From Phallusia mammillata (taxonomy: Eukaryota; Chordata; Ascidiacea; Phlebobranchia; Ascidiidae): DNA of 64,000 nt. The notes beneath the pieces were generated by a model. That model did not search any database and was not told the origin of the DNA. It was given only the letters and a program-made list of their open reading frames with translations. Below are positions 59,601 to 64,000 of the stretch, in pieces. The stretch lies in contig QLIY01000021.1 in NCBI GenBank assembly GCA_003260075.1, positions 128,839 through 192,838 of the forward strand, in the 5' to 3' direction. Position 1 is the first letter of the stretch; each line of letters opens with the position of its first letter. A program made the translations under genes and the position numbers.

Positions 59601-60774
59601 AGTTACATACAGTGGTGGGTTTCAAATTTTATTACAAAAGTCATATTTTTCACCCGGTTCTGTTACAAAAAGGCTATTGACAGCAACCAGTAATGCTAAC
59701 CGGTTGGCTGATCTCATAAAATTTCGTGAGGTTCTATAGAACCGGTGCGAACCGGCTGAATCCCACCACTGGTTACAGGGGGGGGGGACCAAACGCTTGG
59801 ATCTCGAAAAATGCGTTTAGATCTGTAAGGTTATCTGTATAGTTTATCAAACAAACAATTCATATTTAGACGACTAAATCAGGAAAATTTAAAAAAGTTT
59901 CTTACTTGTTTTTGACAGACTTATTCTCCCACATTCTCCGCACGTTGTTCACTTTGTCTTCACCACCATCCATTTCGTCATCAGACGATGACGTAGATGA
60001 CAACGTTGGGACGTCAGATAAATCCTCATCATCAAAATCCGACTCATCCGAAATCGTCGCCTGTCTCACTCTAGTGGTCGGCTTCACCACTGGTTTCTTA
60101 GCAACGGGAGATGACTTTGGTGGTGACGTGCTTGATGTTTTAGAGATGTTTTCAAACACACTTTTGGCGCCGCTTACAGTGTTGGGTTTGGGTGAAACGT
60201 CGCCGGAATTTGACTGTCGCGGTTTCTGATAAGTCGGAGACTGCTTGCTCATGTTATGAAACAAAGCTTTGGCGCCTTGCAAACGACCCATAGTGCTGCG
60301 ATCGAATGCCTCATCAGTGGATGCATCGTATGCGCTCATTTTGGCTCCCTTTTTATTTTCCCACATGGATAGCATGGATCCAAGCTTGTTTCCACCTTCA
60401 CTTGAATCTCCACTTTCACTCCTCGGAGGCGAAGACGGCGTCACCACTGGTGTAAGTGGCGCCTCGAATGCACTCTTGGCGTCACTCACCTTGGGTTGGG
60501 AGCGCGCCAATCCGATGTCATTTATCGGGGTTGACGTTACAGGCGCCTTGCGCTCCTCCAGTTTGGTTTCCCACATTGCCTTCAGCTTGGATGCGTCCGG
60601 GGTCCCGCTGACGTCATCGCTTTTTGTGACGCCACGTGAGGGTGACGTGTGATCACGTGATATTTCACCGTTGCGCTGGGGCGACTTGCGAACAGGGGAT
60701 ACCTGTTTTCGGGGGCTTGTGGAAGCTTTCTTTTTGCGCCCTGCACCGAATGATGACACGGATGCATCGGTGTC
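23126..60774 (-). CDS. SVIL: Supervillin-like protein, 5'-partial, 32 exons
   Basis: Homologue of supervillin, a membrane- and actin-associated protein with gelsolin-like repeats and a villin headpiece. Exons in transcript order: 60774-59906, 53135-53036 (or 52545-52446), 51791-51691, 40718-40582, 40004-39904, 39268-39057, 38843-38763, 38391-38230, 35144-35012, 34642-34474, 33667-33370 (with false duplication), 32884-32687, 32441-32331, 31828-31697, 31420-31341, 31278-31128, 30660-30536, 30251-30164, 29998-29876, 29598-29441, 28865-28727, 28589-28505, 28273-28129, 27672-27459, 27070-26967, 26894-26840, 26245-26108, 25896-25794, 25176-24973, 24439-24299, 24092-23977, 23362-23126. Phases agree throughout, giving 1,695 codons plus TGA. 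Copies of exons four to eight also occur at 37795-35515. The start codon lies beyond the window or was not recognised. Confidence 0.92.
23433..23497 (+). repeat. 65-base C run
   Basis: Lies in the last SVIL intron, between GATTCGGTTATAA and a SINE fragment starting CGCTGGTCTGCATAGAC. Its flanks are not duplicates of each other. Confidence 0.9.
23498..23552 (-). mobile_element. SINE-like fragment
   Basis: GGTCTGCATAGACGCTTCAG and GGCTGATCCCAGT match the tail of the 25228-25440 SINE. Cut off on the left by the C run. Confidence 0.55.
23723..23890. repeat. GGCCCGAA-rich interspersed repeat
   Basis: Repeated GGCCCGAA/AAGCCTGAACC motifs, shared in style with 61360-61690 and 62180-62500. Non-coding, within the SVIL intron 23363-23976. 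Confidence 0.45.
23977..25896 (-). CDS. SVIL: SVIL exons: last gelsolin-like repeats
   Basis: Four exons in transcript order 25896-25794, 25176-24973, 24439-24299, 24092-23977 (about 154 codons before the headpiece exon plus 34 earlier). Recognisable blocks are [10 protein letters not shown]-type sequence, [34 protein letters not shown] (gelsolin-like core strand ending YLWHS, like vertebrate EVYLWQGWWP), [11 protein letters not shown] and [11 protein letters not shown]. Order and spacing follow vertebrate supervillin. The duplicated intron piece at 24094-24237 (C run 24159-24168) does not touch an exon. Confidence 0.9.
24512..24720 (+). mobile_element. Possible tRNA-derived SINE
   Basis: B-box-like GGGTTCTAATCCGAG is preceded by a weak tRNA-like segment and followed by a tail with AATAAA-rich sequence. 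The A box is poor. Confidence 0.4.
25228..25420 (-). mobile_element. tRNA-derived SINE, minus orientation
   Basis: Read on the - strand it has a B box GGGTTCGAATCCAACC, then a body with CCTTGCCATTTGGGAATGC and a tail GCTTCAGGGCTGATCCCAGT. It is the most complete copy of the family. The A-box side is lost near 25420, where a C-run duplication (25421-25617, C run 25518-25527) begins. Confidence 0.65.
26108..28589 (-). CDS. SVIL: SVIL exons: central gelsolin-like repeat
   Basis: Six exons in transcript order 28589-28505, 28273-28129, 27672-27459, 27070-26967, 26894-26840, 26245-26108. They encode about 248 residues. Diagnostic blocks: [88 protein letters not shown] and [20 protein letters not shown] followed by [10 protein letters not shown]. 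Each aligns in order with vertebrate supervillin (GRHSTVSEKGTSALM, SLRSRTSMVVLNVN, LWHGC). The donor of exon 26245-26108 after AEAAAAK keeps the match to the next exon (IQENK). Confidence 0.92.
27799..27880 (-). mobile_element. tRNA-like sequence / SINE head
   Basis: On the - strand: A box TAGCTCAGTTGGTGTAGC and B box GGTTCGAATCCCACC, ending CGCAGAC. Arm pairing is incomplete, so it is a tRNA-derived repeat rather than a tRNA gene. Confidence 0.6.
28727..31420 (-). CDS. SVIL: SVIL exons: first gelsolin-like repeats
   Basis: Seven exons in transcript order 31420-31341, 31278-31128, 30660-30536, 30251-30164, 29998-29876, 29598-29441, 28865-28727. They encode about 288 residues. Blocks: [105 protein letters not shown] and [15 protein letters not shown]. 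They run collinear with vertebrate supervillin (SALNSGDCFLLL, WVGEFANVIEKAK, AKDFWKLLGG, DDKLVPDDDYWGKIP, VYVWHGKEVTL). The acceptor for exon 28865 is internal to a longer open frame and was chosen for phase and alignment. Confidence 0.93.
28952..28990 (+). mobile_element. hAT-type terminus, single end
   Basis: CAGTGGTTCTCAACCAGAACCC is a typical hAT inverted-repeat end like 22117. The matching right end was not found. Confidence 0.45.
29701..29745 (+). mobile_element. hAT-type terminus, single end
   Basis: CAGTGGTTCTTAACCTATGG inside the SVIL intron 29599-29875. No partner end recognised. Confidence 0.45.
30823..30860 (+). mobile_element. hAT-type terminus, single end
   Basis: CAGTGGTCGGCAACCGCTGAG resembles the end of 4755-5063. 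No partner end recognised. Confidence 0.45.
31697..34642 (-). CDS. SVIL: SVIL exons: region before the gelsolin-like repeats
   Basis: Five exons in transcript order 34642-34474, 33667-33370, 32884-32687, 32441-32331, 31828-31697 (about 261 codons after removing the false duplication). Anchors to vertebrate supervillin: [14 protein letters not shown] (vertebrate NDSTQFTVAGRL), [20 protein letters not shown] (vertebrate [20 protein letters not shown]), and [17 protein letters not shown] (vertebrate NFSEVTLAGLASKENFS). The 33667 exon contains a 10-C junction (33491-33500). Its true form runs 33667-33501 and continues into the GTG CTA AAG end at 33378-33370. The 32884 exon is acidic. Confidence 0.9.
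31868..31932 (+). repeat. 65-base C run
   Basis: Intronic, 39 bases upstream (transcript sense) of exon 31828-31697. Flanks are not duplicates of each other. Confidence 0.9.
32147..32220 (-). mobile_element. tRNA-like sequence
   Basis: On the - strand GTTAAGTGGCCAAGTGGTTA gives a good A box, but the B box is decayed (GGTTTTAACCC). It is probably a tRNA-derived SINE head. Confidence 0.5.
32503..32720 (+). repeat. Direct duplication across a C run at an exon edge
   Basis: 32503-32601 repeats 32614-32720, C run 32602-32613. The first copy carries the last about 20 bases of SVIL exon 32884-32687 and would create a false second donor. Confidence 0.75.
33370..33667 (-). repeat. False internal duplication within an SVIL exon
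   Basis: 33378-33490 and 33501-33610 are near-identical, with a C run at 33491-33500. They differ by a few substitutions, including Lys versus Ser after DDV, as expected of two alleles. Read literally the exon would frameshift. Confidence 0.8.
33714..34230 (+). repeat. Direct duplication across a C run
   Basis: 33736-33960 and 33998-34210 are near-identical, with a C run at 33987-33996. Intronic. Confidence 0.75.
35012..35144 (-). CDS. SVIL: SVIL exon: Lys/Glu-rich WKKK repeat
   Basis: Encodes about 44 residues including QNQ-type helix [12 protein letters not shown] and [17 protein letters not shown]. This resembles the vertebrate supervillin IADRMSQLQEGEEAWKKRVQ repeat. A fragment of this exon reappears at 37835-37859, right after the single N. 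Confidence 0.85.
35515..37795 (-). CDS. SVIL: SVIL exons, second copy of exons 40718-38230
   Basis: Exons 37795-37659, 37289-37189, 36553-36342, 36128-36048, 35676-35515 are identical or nearly so to those at 40718-38230. They encode 231 codons: an acidic stretch with [14 protein letters not shown], then [20 protein letters not shown], then a Ser/Asp-rich exon, then SP-rich exons ([20 protein letters not shown]). This is disordered linker as in vertebrate supervillin. Because the five exons total 693 nt and end in the phase at which they begin, a real duplication would stay in frame, but sequence identity and the N favour an assembly duplicate. Confidence 0.75.
35783..35900 (-). mobile_element. 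SINE-like fragment
   Basis: ACTGGGAACAGCCCTGGAGC and GTACACCAGGCCTATTGG belong to the 25228 family. Copied again at 38498-38615 as part of the large duplication. Confidence 0.5.
36720..36830. repeat. LINE/Penelope-like tail
   Basis: GACGTATCATATGGTACGTCGAAACGTCGG and the following ATTATGCCTGGCAGCAATAG match the tail at 44700-44820. Copied at 39435-39545. Confidence 0.45.
37322..37492. mobile_element. Pogo-like MITE
   Basis: Begins TACAGTAAACCTCC and ends in a decayed ATCGAAGTTTATG. Carries internal facing ATCCGGAT/TCCGGATT motifs, as at 17530. Second copy near 40037-40427 is broken by C runs. Confidence 0.55.
38230..40718 (-). CDS. SVIL: SVIL exons: disordered linker (primary copy)
   Basis: Exons in transcript order 40718-40582, 40004-39904, 39268-39057, 38843-38763, 38391-38230. 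Together they encode 231 codons rich in Ser, Glu, Asp, Arg and Pro. Recognisable family-like element: [12 protein letters not shown]. The acceptor of 38391 is a weak ATGAG, chosen because it completes the Gly codon and keeps phase. An extra partial copy of the 40102-40213 segment near exon 40004 is bounded by C runs. Confidence 0.85.
40092..40316 (+). repeat. Three C runs enclosing a duplicate and an orphan 83-base segment
   Basis: C runs at 40092-40101, 40214-40223 and 40307-40316. Between the first two is a copy of 39980-40090. Between the last two (40224-40306) is an 83-base segment that I could not match elsewhere in the window. Confidence 0.7.
40871..41065. mobile_element. hAT-type MITE invaded by C-run junctions
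   Basis: Starts CAGTGGTTC and ends GTTTGAGAACCACTG, with an exact 8-bp target duplication GTATAATC at 40863-40870 and 41066-41073. Two C runs (40879-40890, 40963-40972) enclose 40891-40962, a displaced copy of the exon edge at 40709-40781. Confidence 0.8.
42148..42310 (+). mobile_element. tRNA-derived SINE containing the 16-base Ciona SL sequence
   Basis: The head has an A-box-like TGGCTGCGTGGTGG and a B-box-like GGGTTCATGAAACATT. The body is framed by inverted AGTCATTCGCC (42218-) and GGCGAATGACT (to about 42311). At 42234-42249 it contains ATTCTATTTGAATAAG, identical to the spliced leader known from Ciona. The next bases are ATACTAATG, with no GT donor. Confidence 0.6.
42545..42775 (+). 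repeat. Direct duplication across a C run
   Basis: 42545-42654 and 42666-42775, C run 42655-42665. Differences include GTGGATAGC versus GTGTATAGC. Confidence 0.75.
43325..43446 (+). repeat. Direct duplication across a C run
   Basis: 43325-43375 and 43391-43441, C run 43381-43390. Confidence 0.7.
43952..44530 (+). repeat. Displaced copy between two C runs
   Basis: 43962-44085, bounded by C runs 43952-43961 and 44086-44095, is a copy of 44407-44530 located about 320 bases downstream. Confidence 0.75.
44700..44820 (+). mobile_element. LINE/Penelope-like element tail
   Basis: CCTGATGAAGGCGACCTATG, then GTCGAAACGTCGG, then GCCAGAAGAGCTCTATAAAC and GCCTGGTAGCAATAGC. The DATGAAGGC...CGAAACGTCG pattern is common at ends of LINE and Penelope-like elements. 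No reverse transcriptase is left. Confidence 0.55.
45110..45305 (+). repeat. Direct duplication across a C run
   Basis: 45110-45196 and 45210-45305, C run 45197-45208. Confidence 0.75.
45607..45966 (+). repeat. Direct duplication across a C run
   Basis: 45607-45806 and 45817-45966, C run 45807-45816. The second copy lacks about 50 bases present in the first. Confidence 0.75.
50104..50340 (+). repeat. Direct duplication across a C run
   Basis: 50104-50216 and 50227-50339, C run 50217-50226. Confidence 0.75.
50616..50860 (+). repeat. Direct duplication across a C run
   Basis: 50616-50729 and 50744-50860, C run 50730-50743. Confidence 0.75.
51049..51625 (+). repeat. Repeated block led by 40- and 41-base C runs
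   Basis: C runs 51049-51088 and 51286-51326 are each followed by near-identical sequence starting TTCAGACAGATAAAAC. A third junction (C run 51540-51550) repeats 51465-51539 at 51551-51625. It is the only place where a long run is itself duplicated. Confidence 0.75.
51691..51791 (-). CDS. SVIL: SVIL exon: basic segment
   Basis: 101-nt exon encoding [19 protein letters not shown], then [13 protein letters not shown]. Very basic at the start and helix-prone at the end. Phase 0 in and 2 out, matching both neighbours. The upstream intron is duplicated across a C run (51795-51976 and 51987-52175, C run 51977-51986). Confidence 0.8.
52446..52545 (-). CDS. SVIL: SVIL alternative or allelic copy of exon 53135-53036
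   Basis: 100-nt exon with good AG/GT borders encoding [20 protein letters not shown] and a following [10 protein letters not shown]. It differs from the copy at 53036-53135 at nine of 100 bases and four residues. The two share entry phase (1 base) and exit phase (0) and cannot be joined to each other in frame. It is either the second haplotype or one of a mutually exclusive pair. Confidence 0.7.
53036..53135 (-). CDS. SVIL: SVIL exon: acidic-to-basic linker
   Basis: 100-nt exon encoding [20 protein letters not shown], then [14 protein letters not shown]. Its first base completes the Asn codon left by exon 60774-59906 (AA plus T). Donor GTAAG. Confidence 0.8.
53586..53660 (+). repeat. 75-base C run
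   Basis: Longest homopolymer in the window, between ATAGAACGCTGA and ACTGACCGATGCC. Flanks share only TGAC. Confidence 0.9.
53925..53990. mobile_element. SINE-like fragment
   Basis: ACGCCAGGCCTACTGAAGG and ACCGAATCAGCCGG match the 25228 and 63045 copies. Confidence 0.5.
54046..54233 (+). repeat. Direct duplication across a C run
   Basis: 54046-54133 and 54144-54231, C run 54134-54143. Confidence 0.75.
54417..54874 (+). repeat. Direct duplication across a C run
   Basis: 54417-54642 and 54653-54874, C run 54643-54652. Many scattered substitutions and small indels, as between alleles. Confidence 0.75.
56261..57009. mobile_element. hAT-type element containing the N gap
   Basis: Ends CAGGGGTCGCCAACC and GGTTGGCGACCCCTG are perfect inverted repeats. 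An exact 8-bp target duplication ACCTAGCC lies at 56253-56260 and 57010-57017. The left subterminal CGGCTCCGGAGCCGCATGCG is typical of widespread hAT families. The interior is unknown (N 56302-56957). Confidence 0.85.
56302..56957. other. Assembly gap of 656 N
   Basis: Run of N. The homopolymer tracts change from C to G across this gap. Confidence 0.99.
57108..57285 (+). repeat. Direct duplication across a G run
   Basis: 57108-57194 and 57207-57285, G run 57196-57205. First poly-G junction after the gap. Confidence 0.75.
57642..57893 (+). repeat. Direct duplication across a G run
   Basis: 57642-57761 and 57772-57893, G run 57762-57771. Confidence 0.75.
58259..58603 (+). repeat. Direct duplication across a G run
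   Basis: 58259-58423 and 58437-58603, G run 58424-58436. Confidence 0.75.
59610..59771 (+). mobile_element. hAT-type MITE (CCGGTTC family), complete
   Basis: 162 bp from CAGTGGTGGGTTTC to GAATCCCACCACTG. Flanks GTTACATA and GTTACAGG agree at the first six bases. Same family as 1560-1725. A G run (59778-59787) starts within its right flank. Confidence 0.75.
59906..60774 (-). CDS. SVIL: SVIL large N-terminal exon with repeated W/F-E motifs
   Basis: 869-nt exon encoding about 290 residues of low-complexity, Ser/Lys/Pro-rich sequence. Six short motifs recur: [57 protein letters not shown], and [14 protein letters not shown]. They are separated by disordered linkers with many SP and TP sites. 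An acidic run ([13 protein letters not shown]) precedes the last motif. No folded domain is seen. Assignment to SVIL rests on strand, the phase-exact join to the next exon (AA plus T) and position; sequence similarity to vertebrate supervillin is not obvious here. Confidence 0.78.
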
Positions 60775-60820
60775 CTGCAAAAACAAAACGACATTGGTTA
60801 CATCAGTTCAGAGGTTACGG

Positions 60821-61121
60821 CAATGGCTCTTAACTTCTTTTTGAATGGTCCATAGGAGGTTAATTACATTTAGTGATAAAGATGATTATAATTTATTGAA
60901 TATACAGAACGAAAAAAGCTTATCCAAGTTATTGGCCATATATTGCTAGCTGTCAATTGTTTGATGTCACTGCTATATCAATTTTGTATTGTGGGAATAA
61001 ATTTTAAGTCAATATTCCTGCCGTGGATGCTTTCTTTATCCTTACTTAACAATGGACTGGTCCATTATGTTCATTAAATTGAAATTGGGGTTCATGGTCT
61101 AAAACGAGTTGAAAACCATAG
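60821..61121. mobile_element. hAT-type MITE, diverged
   Basis: Ends CAATGGCTCTTAACTTCTTT and AACGAGTTGAAAACCATAG are imperfect inverted repeats related to 22117. Flanks GGTTACGG and GGTTAGGT match at 6 of 8. Confidence 0.6.
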
Positions 61122-62646
61122 GGTTAGGTTTGGCGAAAAGCCTAATTTTGAACACAGGGTTTGGATATCACTATAATTTAAGGTGGCGTTATTGTTTGGT
61201 GGCGTTATTGTTTACCAATATTTAGAAGGTGGCGTTATTGTTTATCAGTATTATCCCTTTATGACTGATCTCCCAAATGAATATGGTTTCGCATACAACA
61301 TTCGTTTTATATTGTGTACCGACTTCGTAGTCACTACTAACGATGTTTTATTCAGAGTTGTAAACGGGCCTAAAATTGGAGCCCGATCCCGCCCCGAAAG
61401 TACAAGCCCAAAAACCTGGCCCGAACCCAAATCGTTTTTTAGAGCCCGTTTAGGTCCGAAAGTTTGATTGACATGCCTATACATTAAAGTCTCAGGAAAG
61501 ATCAAGACAACAAACACAAAAGACAATTGGTCTTGAACAAGGAGTTTTGAGCAGTTTGACATTATGTCAGGGCCAGCAGCTGGCTACTAAGCTAGTTAAA
61601 TAGATTTAAAAAAATTACTGACGCAGAGTGTAGAGTCAGGCCTTAATTAAGCCCGTTTTTTAAGAAACCTAAACCCGAACCCGACTCGACTTACAAGTCT
61701 GGATTAATAGTTGGCAAAACACGAAACTTTAAACTAAGCAACATAGAGGTTCAGTAACAGCAATTAGGTTTCTCATGCTGATAAATGCCTTTTATACACG
61801 CACTTTCGTATTTGACCCAAAAGTCAAGTTTGCAATGTGTCACTTTATTGGTAATTTCTGCCAGAGCATTGCTTGGGAAAGTTGTCATATAAGAGTGCGA
61901 GGGGGGGGGGGGGGGTTCATGGTCTGAAACGAGTTGAAAACCACAGGGTTAGGTTTGGCGAAAAGCGTAATTTTGAACACAGGGTTTGGATATCACTATA
62001 ATTTAAGGTGGCGTTATTGTTTGGTGGCGTTATTGTTTACCAATATTTAGAAGGTGGCGTTATTGTTTATCAGTATTATCCCTTTATGACTGATCTCCCA
62101 AATGAATATGGTTTCGCATACAACATTCGTTTTACATTGTGTACCGACTTCGTAGTTACTACTAACGATGTTTTAATCAGAGTTGTAAACGGGCCTAAAA
62201 TTGAAGCCCGAACCCGCCCCGAATCCGAATCCGAAAGTACAAGCCCAAAAACCTGGCCCGAACCCGAATCGTTTTTGAGAAGCCCAAGTTTGATTGACAG
62301 GCCTACGCATTAAAGCCTTAGAAAAGACCAAGACAACAAACACAATAGACAATTGGTCCTGAACAAGGCGTTTTGAGCAGTTTGACATTATGTCAGGTCC
62401 AGCAGCTGGCTACTAAGCTAGTTAAATACATTTCAAAAAAATACTGACGCAGAGTGCAAAGTCAGGCCTGTATTAAGCTCGTTTTTTTAAGAAACCTAAA
62501 CCCGACAGCATTTAGGTTTCTCATGCAGATAAATGCCTTTTAAACACGCAATTTCGTATTTGACCCAAAAGTCAAGTTTGCAATGTGTCACTTTATTGTC
62601 AATTTCTGCCAGAGCATTGCTTGGGAAAGTTGTCATATAAGAGTGC
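61089..62646 (+). repeat. Largest G-run duplication
   Basis: 61089-61900 and 61916-62646 are copies, with a 15-base G run at 61901-61915. The first copy contains about 80 bases missing from the second (around 61690-61740). Both carry the triple GGTGGCGTTATTGTTT motif and a GGCCCGAA-rich repeat. Confidence 0.8.
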
Positions 62647-63044
62647 GACAAACAAACGTGTTCCAGTTCCTTGTAAGGTTTTCCAAACGGTGTGGGAAAG
62701 AGATAAAACACACATTTCCACCCACAATATCGACGTGCAATAACCGCGTATTTGGTGAACAGGCCAGAACCGGAATTGTGACGTCACATGTACTGGTCCA
62801 ACAATGTACATTATGACGTAATAAGGCGGTTGGCAACATTTGAATGGTCTGAAGGACAAAATCGTGATAGCAGCAGAAACTGAAGGCGTTCGTTTGTCAA
62901 GGCTGTTTACTATTATCTGGATACTGTATTAGCTTTCCATTAGCTGTATTTATTATTGCGGTTGCATAACACTTACTACGAATTAAGCGACATATTCATA
63001 TATAGCGACTTGCAAGTCCGGTTTAAAACACACGCTAATGTAAA

Positions 63045-63170
63045 TCATTGTACGCCAGGCCCATTGAGGGCGTTATACCGAATCAAGACGATCTCCCAAG
63101 CACTACTATATGGCCGTGATCGCTGGTCTGCATGGACGCTATATGGCTGAACCCAGTACAAATGTATTTA
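63045..63170. mobile_element. SINE-like fragment
   Basis: GTACGCCAGGCCCATTGAGG, GCGTTATACCGAATCA and GCTGGTCTGCATGGACGC match the 25228 family. Confidence 0.55.
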
Positions 63171-64000
63171 TCTTGCCCTAATGTAAATTCTACTTAGGAA
63201 ATATATTTAGTCAAATGCAGTTGCAATGTTTGTGTAGTCAAAAATATGACTTAAATGCTGTTCTTAATGTATCTTGATTTTTCATGACGTATTTGTTGTT
63301 ATTGGGGATATTTTAAGTGAAGGTTTCCGTTTCAGATTTGCCCCAAACAACGTGATATCCCCTGTCGCACGAAACACCAACAAATAACTTCCGTGTCTAG
63401 TAAAGTTTGATGGCTTAATTCGAACCTCCAGGCATATTTCCACAAAATGTTTAGGACTTTGAAGCGCTCATAAGTACAAGGTCCTCAATAAAAAATAATA
63501 GATTTTGAACATTTTATTAGAGTACTGTTCATTTTTTTTAGTTATGCTAGTGTATTGACTCCTAAAAAAACGAAAAAGGCGGGGGGGGGGTTTTGAAGCG
63601 CTCATAAGTACAAGGTCCTCAATAAAAAATAATATATTTTGAACATTTTATTAGAGTACTGTTCATTTTTTTAGTTATGCTAGTGTATTGACTCCTAAAA
63701 AAACGAAAAAGGCATTTTTTGTCGAAATAAATTTAAACTTACATTTAAGAATACTGTAAGTAAAAATCTTTATATTTGCTGATCTATGTCATCTGCCAAA
63801 TTCCGTTTATACATATAAAAGCGCATTTAAAACAAACGGTAGGAAGTATAGCAATGCCCACAGCCAAGAAATGTATTCAAGCAAGCGTCTGTCTTTTAAA
63901 GCTTTGTCCTTTACAGCTGTAAACAGTTAATGAATATTTCAACGAACGTGTTTAGTGGCTCGAACGCCCAAGGCTGAAAGATCCGCCTGCGCAATTATGT

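Larger units (their letters stand above)
53136..59905 (-). other. 6.8 kb SVIL intron with an N gap
   Basis: Between exons 60774-59906 and 53135-53036. Contains a 75-base C run, several duplications, two hAT elements and the 656-base N gap. 54875-56252 and 58604-59600 show no recognisable feature. Confidence 0.6.
60775..64000 (-). other. Sequence upstream of the first SVIL exon in the window
   Basis: Intron or upstream region. Holds one MITE, a large duplication, a SINE fragment and a G-run duplication (63459-63580 and 63591-63713). No further SVIL exon or promoter was recognised. Confidence 0.5.

Noticed and set aside
1-64000. CRISPR array or prokaryotic operon
   Set aside because: Spliced animal genes throughout. 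The repeats are paired duplications and MITEs, not regularly spaced short repeats.

Overview
The window is a piece of an animal nuclear genome. It is AT-rich, with short phased GT/AG introns, and carries two large multi-exon genes arranged tail to tail. The + strand gene (about 801-21382) is a homologue of the nucleoporin NUP214. The - strand gene (about 60774-23126) is a homologue of supervillin (SVIL), a gelsolin/villin family protein. Both run off the window at their 5' ends. Both were reconstructed exon by exon: splice phases agree at every junction (35 exons for NUP214; 32 exons for SVIL, whose in-window reading frame is 1,695 codons plus a stop). The only breaks are at homopolymer tracts that look artificial. 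A tunicate such as Ciona fits the compact introns, the dense small repeats and an exact 16-base match to the Ciona spliced leader inside a SINE. The species is an inference, not a certainty.

Layout. 1-1440: a triplicated NUP214 exon region in which only the last copy is complete. 2031-3308: end of the NUP214 beta-propeller. 3614-6556: low-complexity linker. 6647-8919: coiled coil. 9401-16403: Ser/Thr/Pro-rich region. 16652-21382: FG-repeat region with a 39-bp coding minisatellite, ending in SSWR-stop. 21383-23125: the intergenic stretch, with candidate polyA signals, a tRNA-like SINE, a hAT-type MITE and a tandem duplication of the SVIL tail. 23126-36553: the dense exons of the SVIL C-terminal half (gelsolin-like repeats, then villin headpiece). 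35120-40756: a near-identical 2.7 kb block present twice and joined by a single N. 40582-60774: widely spaced 5' SVIL exons separated by introns of about 11 kb and 6.8 kb. 60775-64000: more intron or upstream sequence, with repeats only.

Repeats. The introns hold many short hAT-type non-autonomous elements, several with exact 8-bp target duplications, plus TA-flanked pogo-like MITEs, tRNA-derived SINEs and LINE/Penelope-like tails.

The strongest unexplained pattern is about 50 homopolymer tracts. Each short tract (about 10 bases) usually sits between two near-identical direct copies of the neighbouring sequence. Every tract is poly-C before the 656-base N gap (56302-56957) and poly-G after it. 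The simplest reading is an assembly artefact in which uncollapsed haplotypes were joined by homopolymer, with the second contig placed in reverse orientation. This matters for anyone using the window, because it creates false exon copies and frameshifts. I did not find a convincing new biological system. The best biological leads are the spliced-leader match in a SINE, the 13-residue FG array, the repeated W/F-E motifs in the SVIL N-terminal exon and the nested hAT MITE families.
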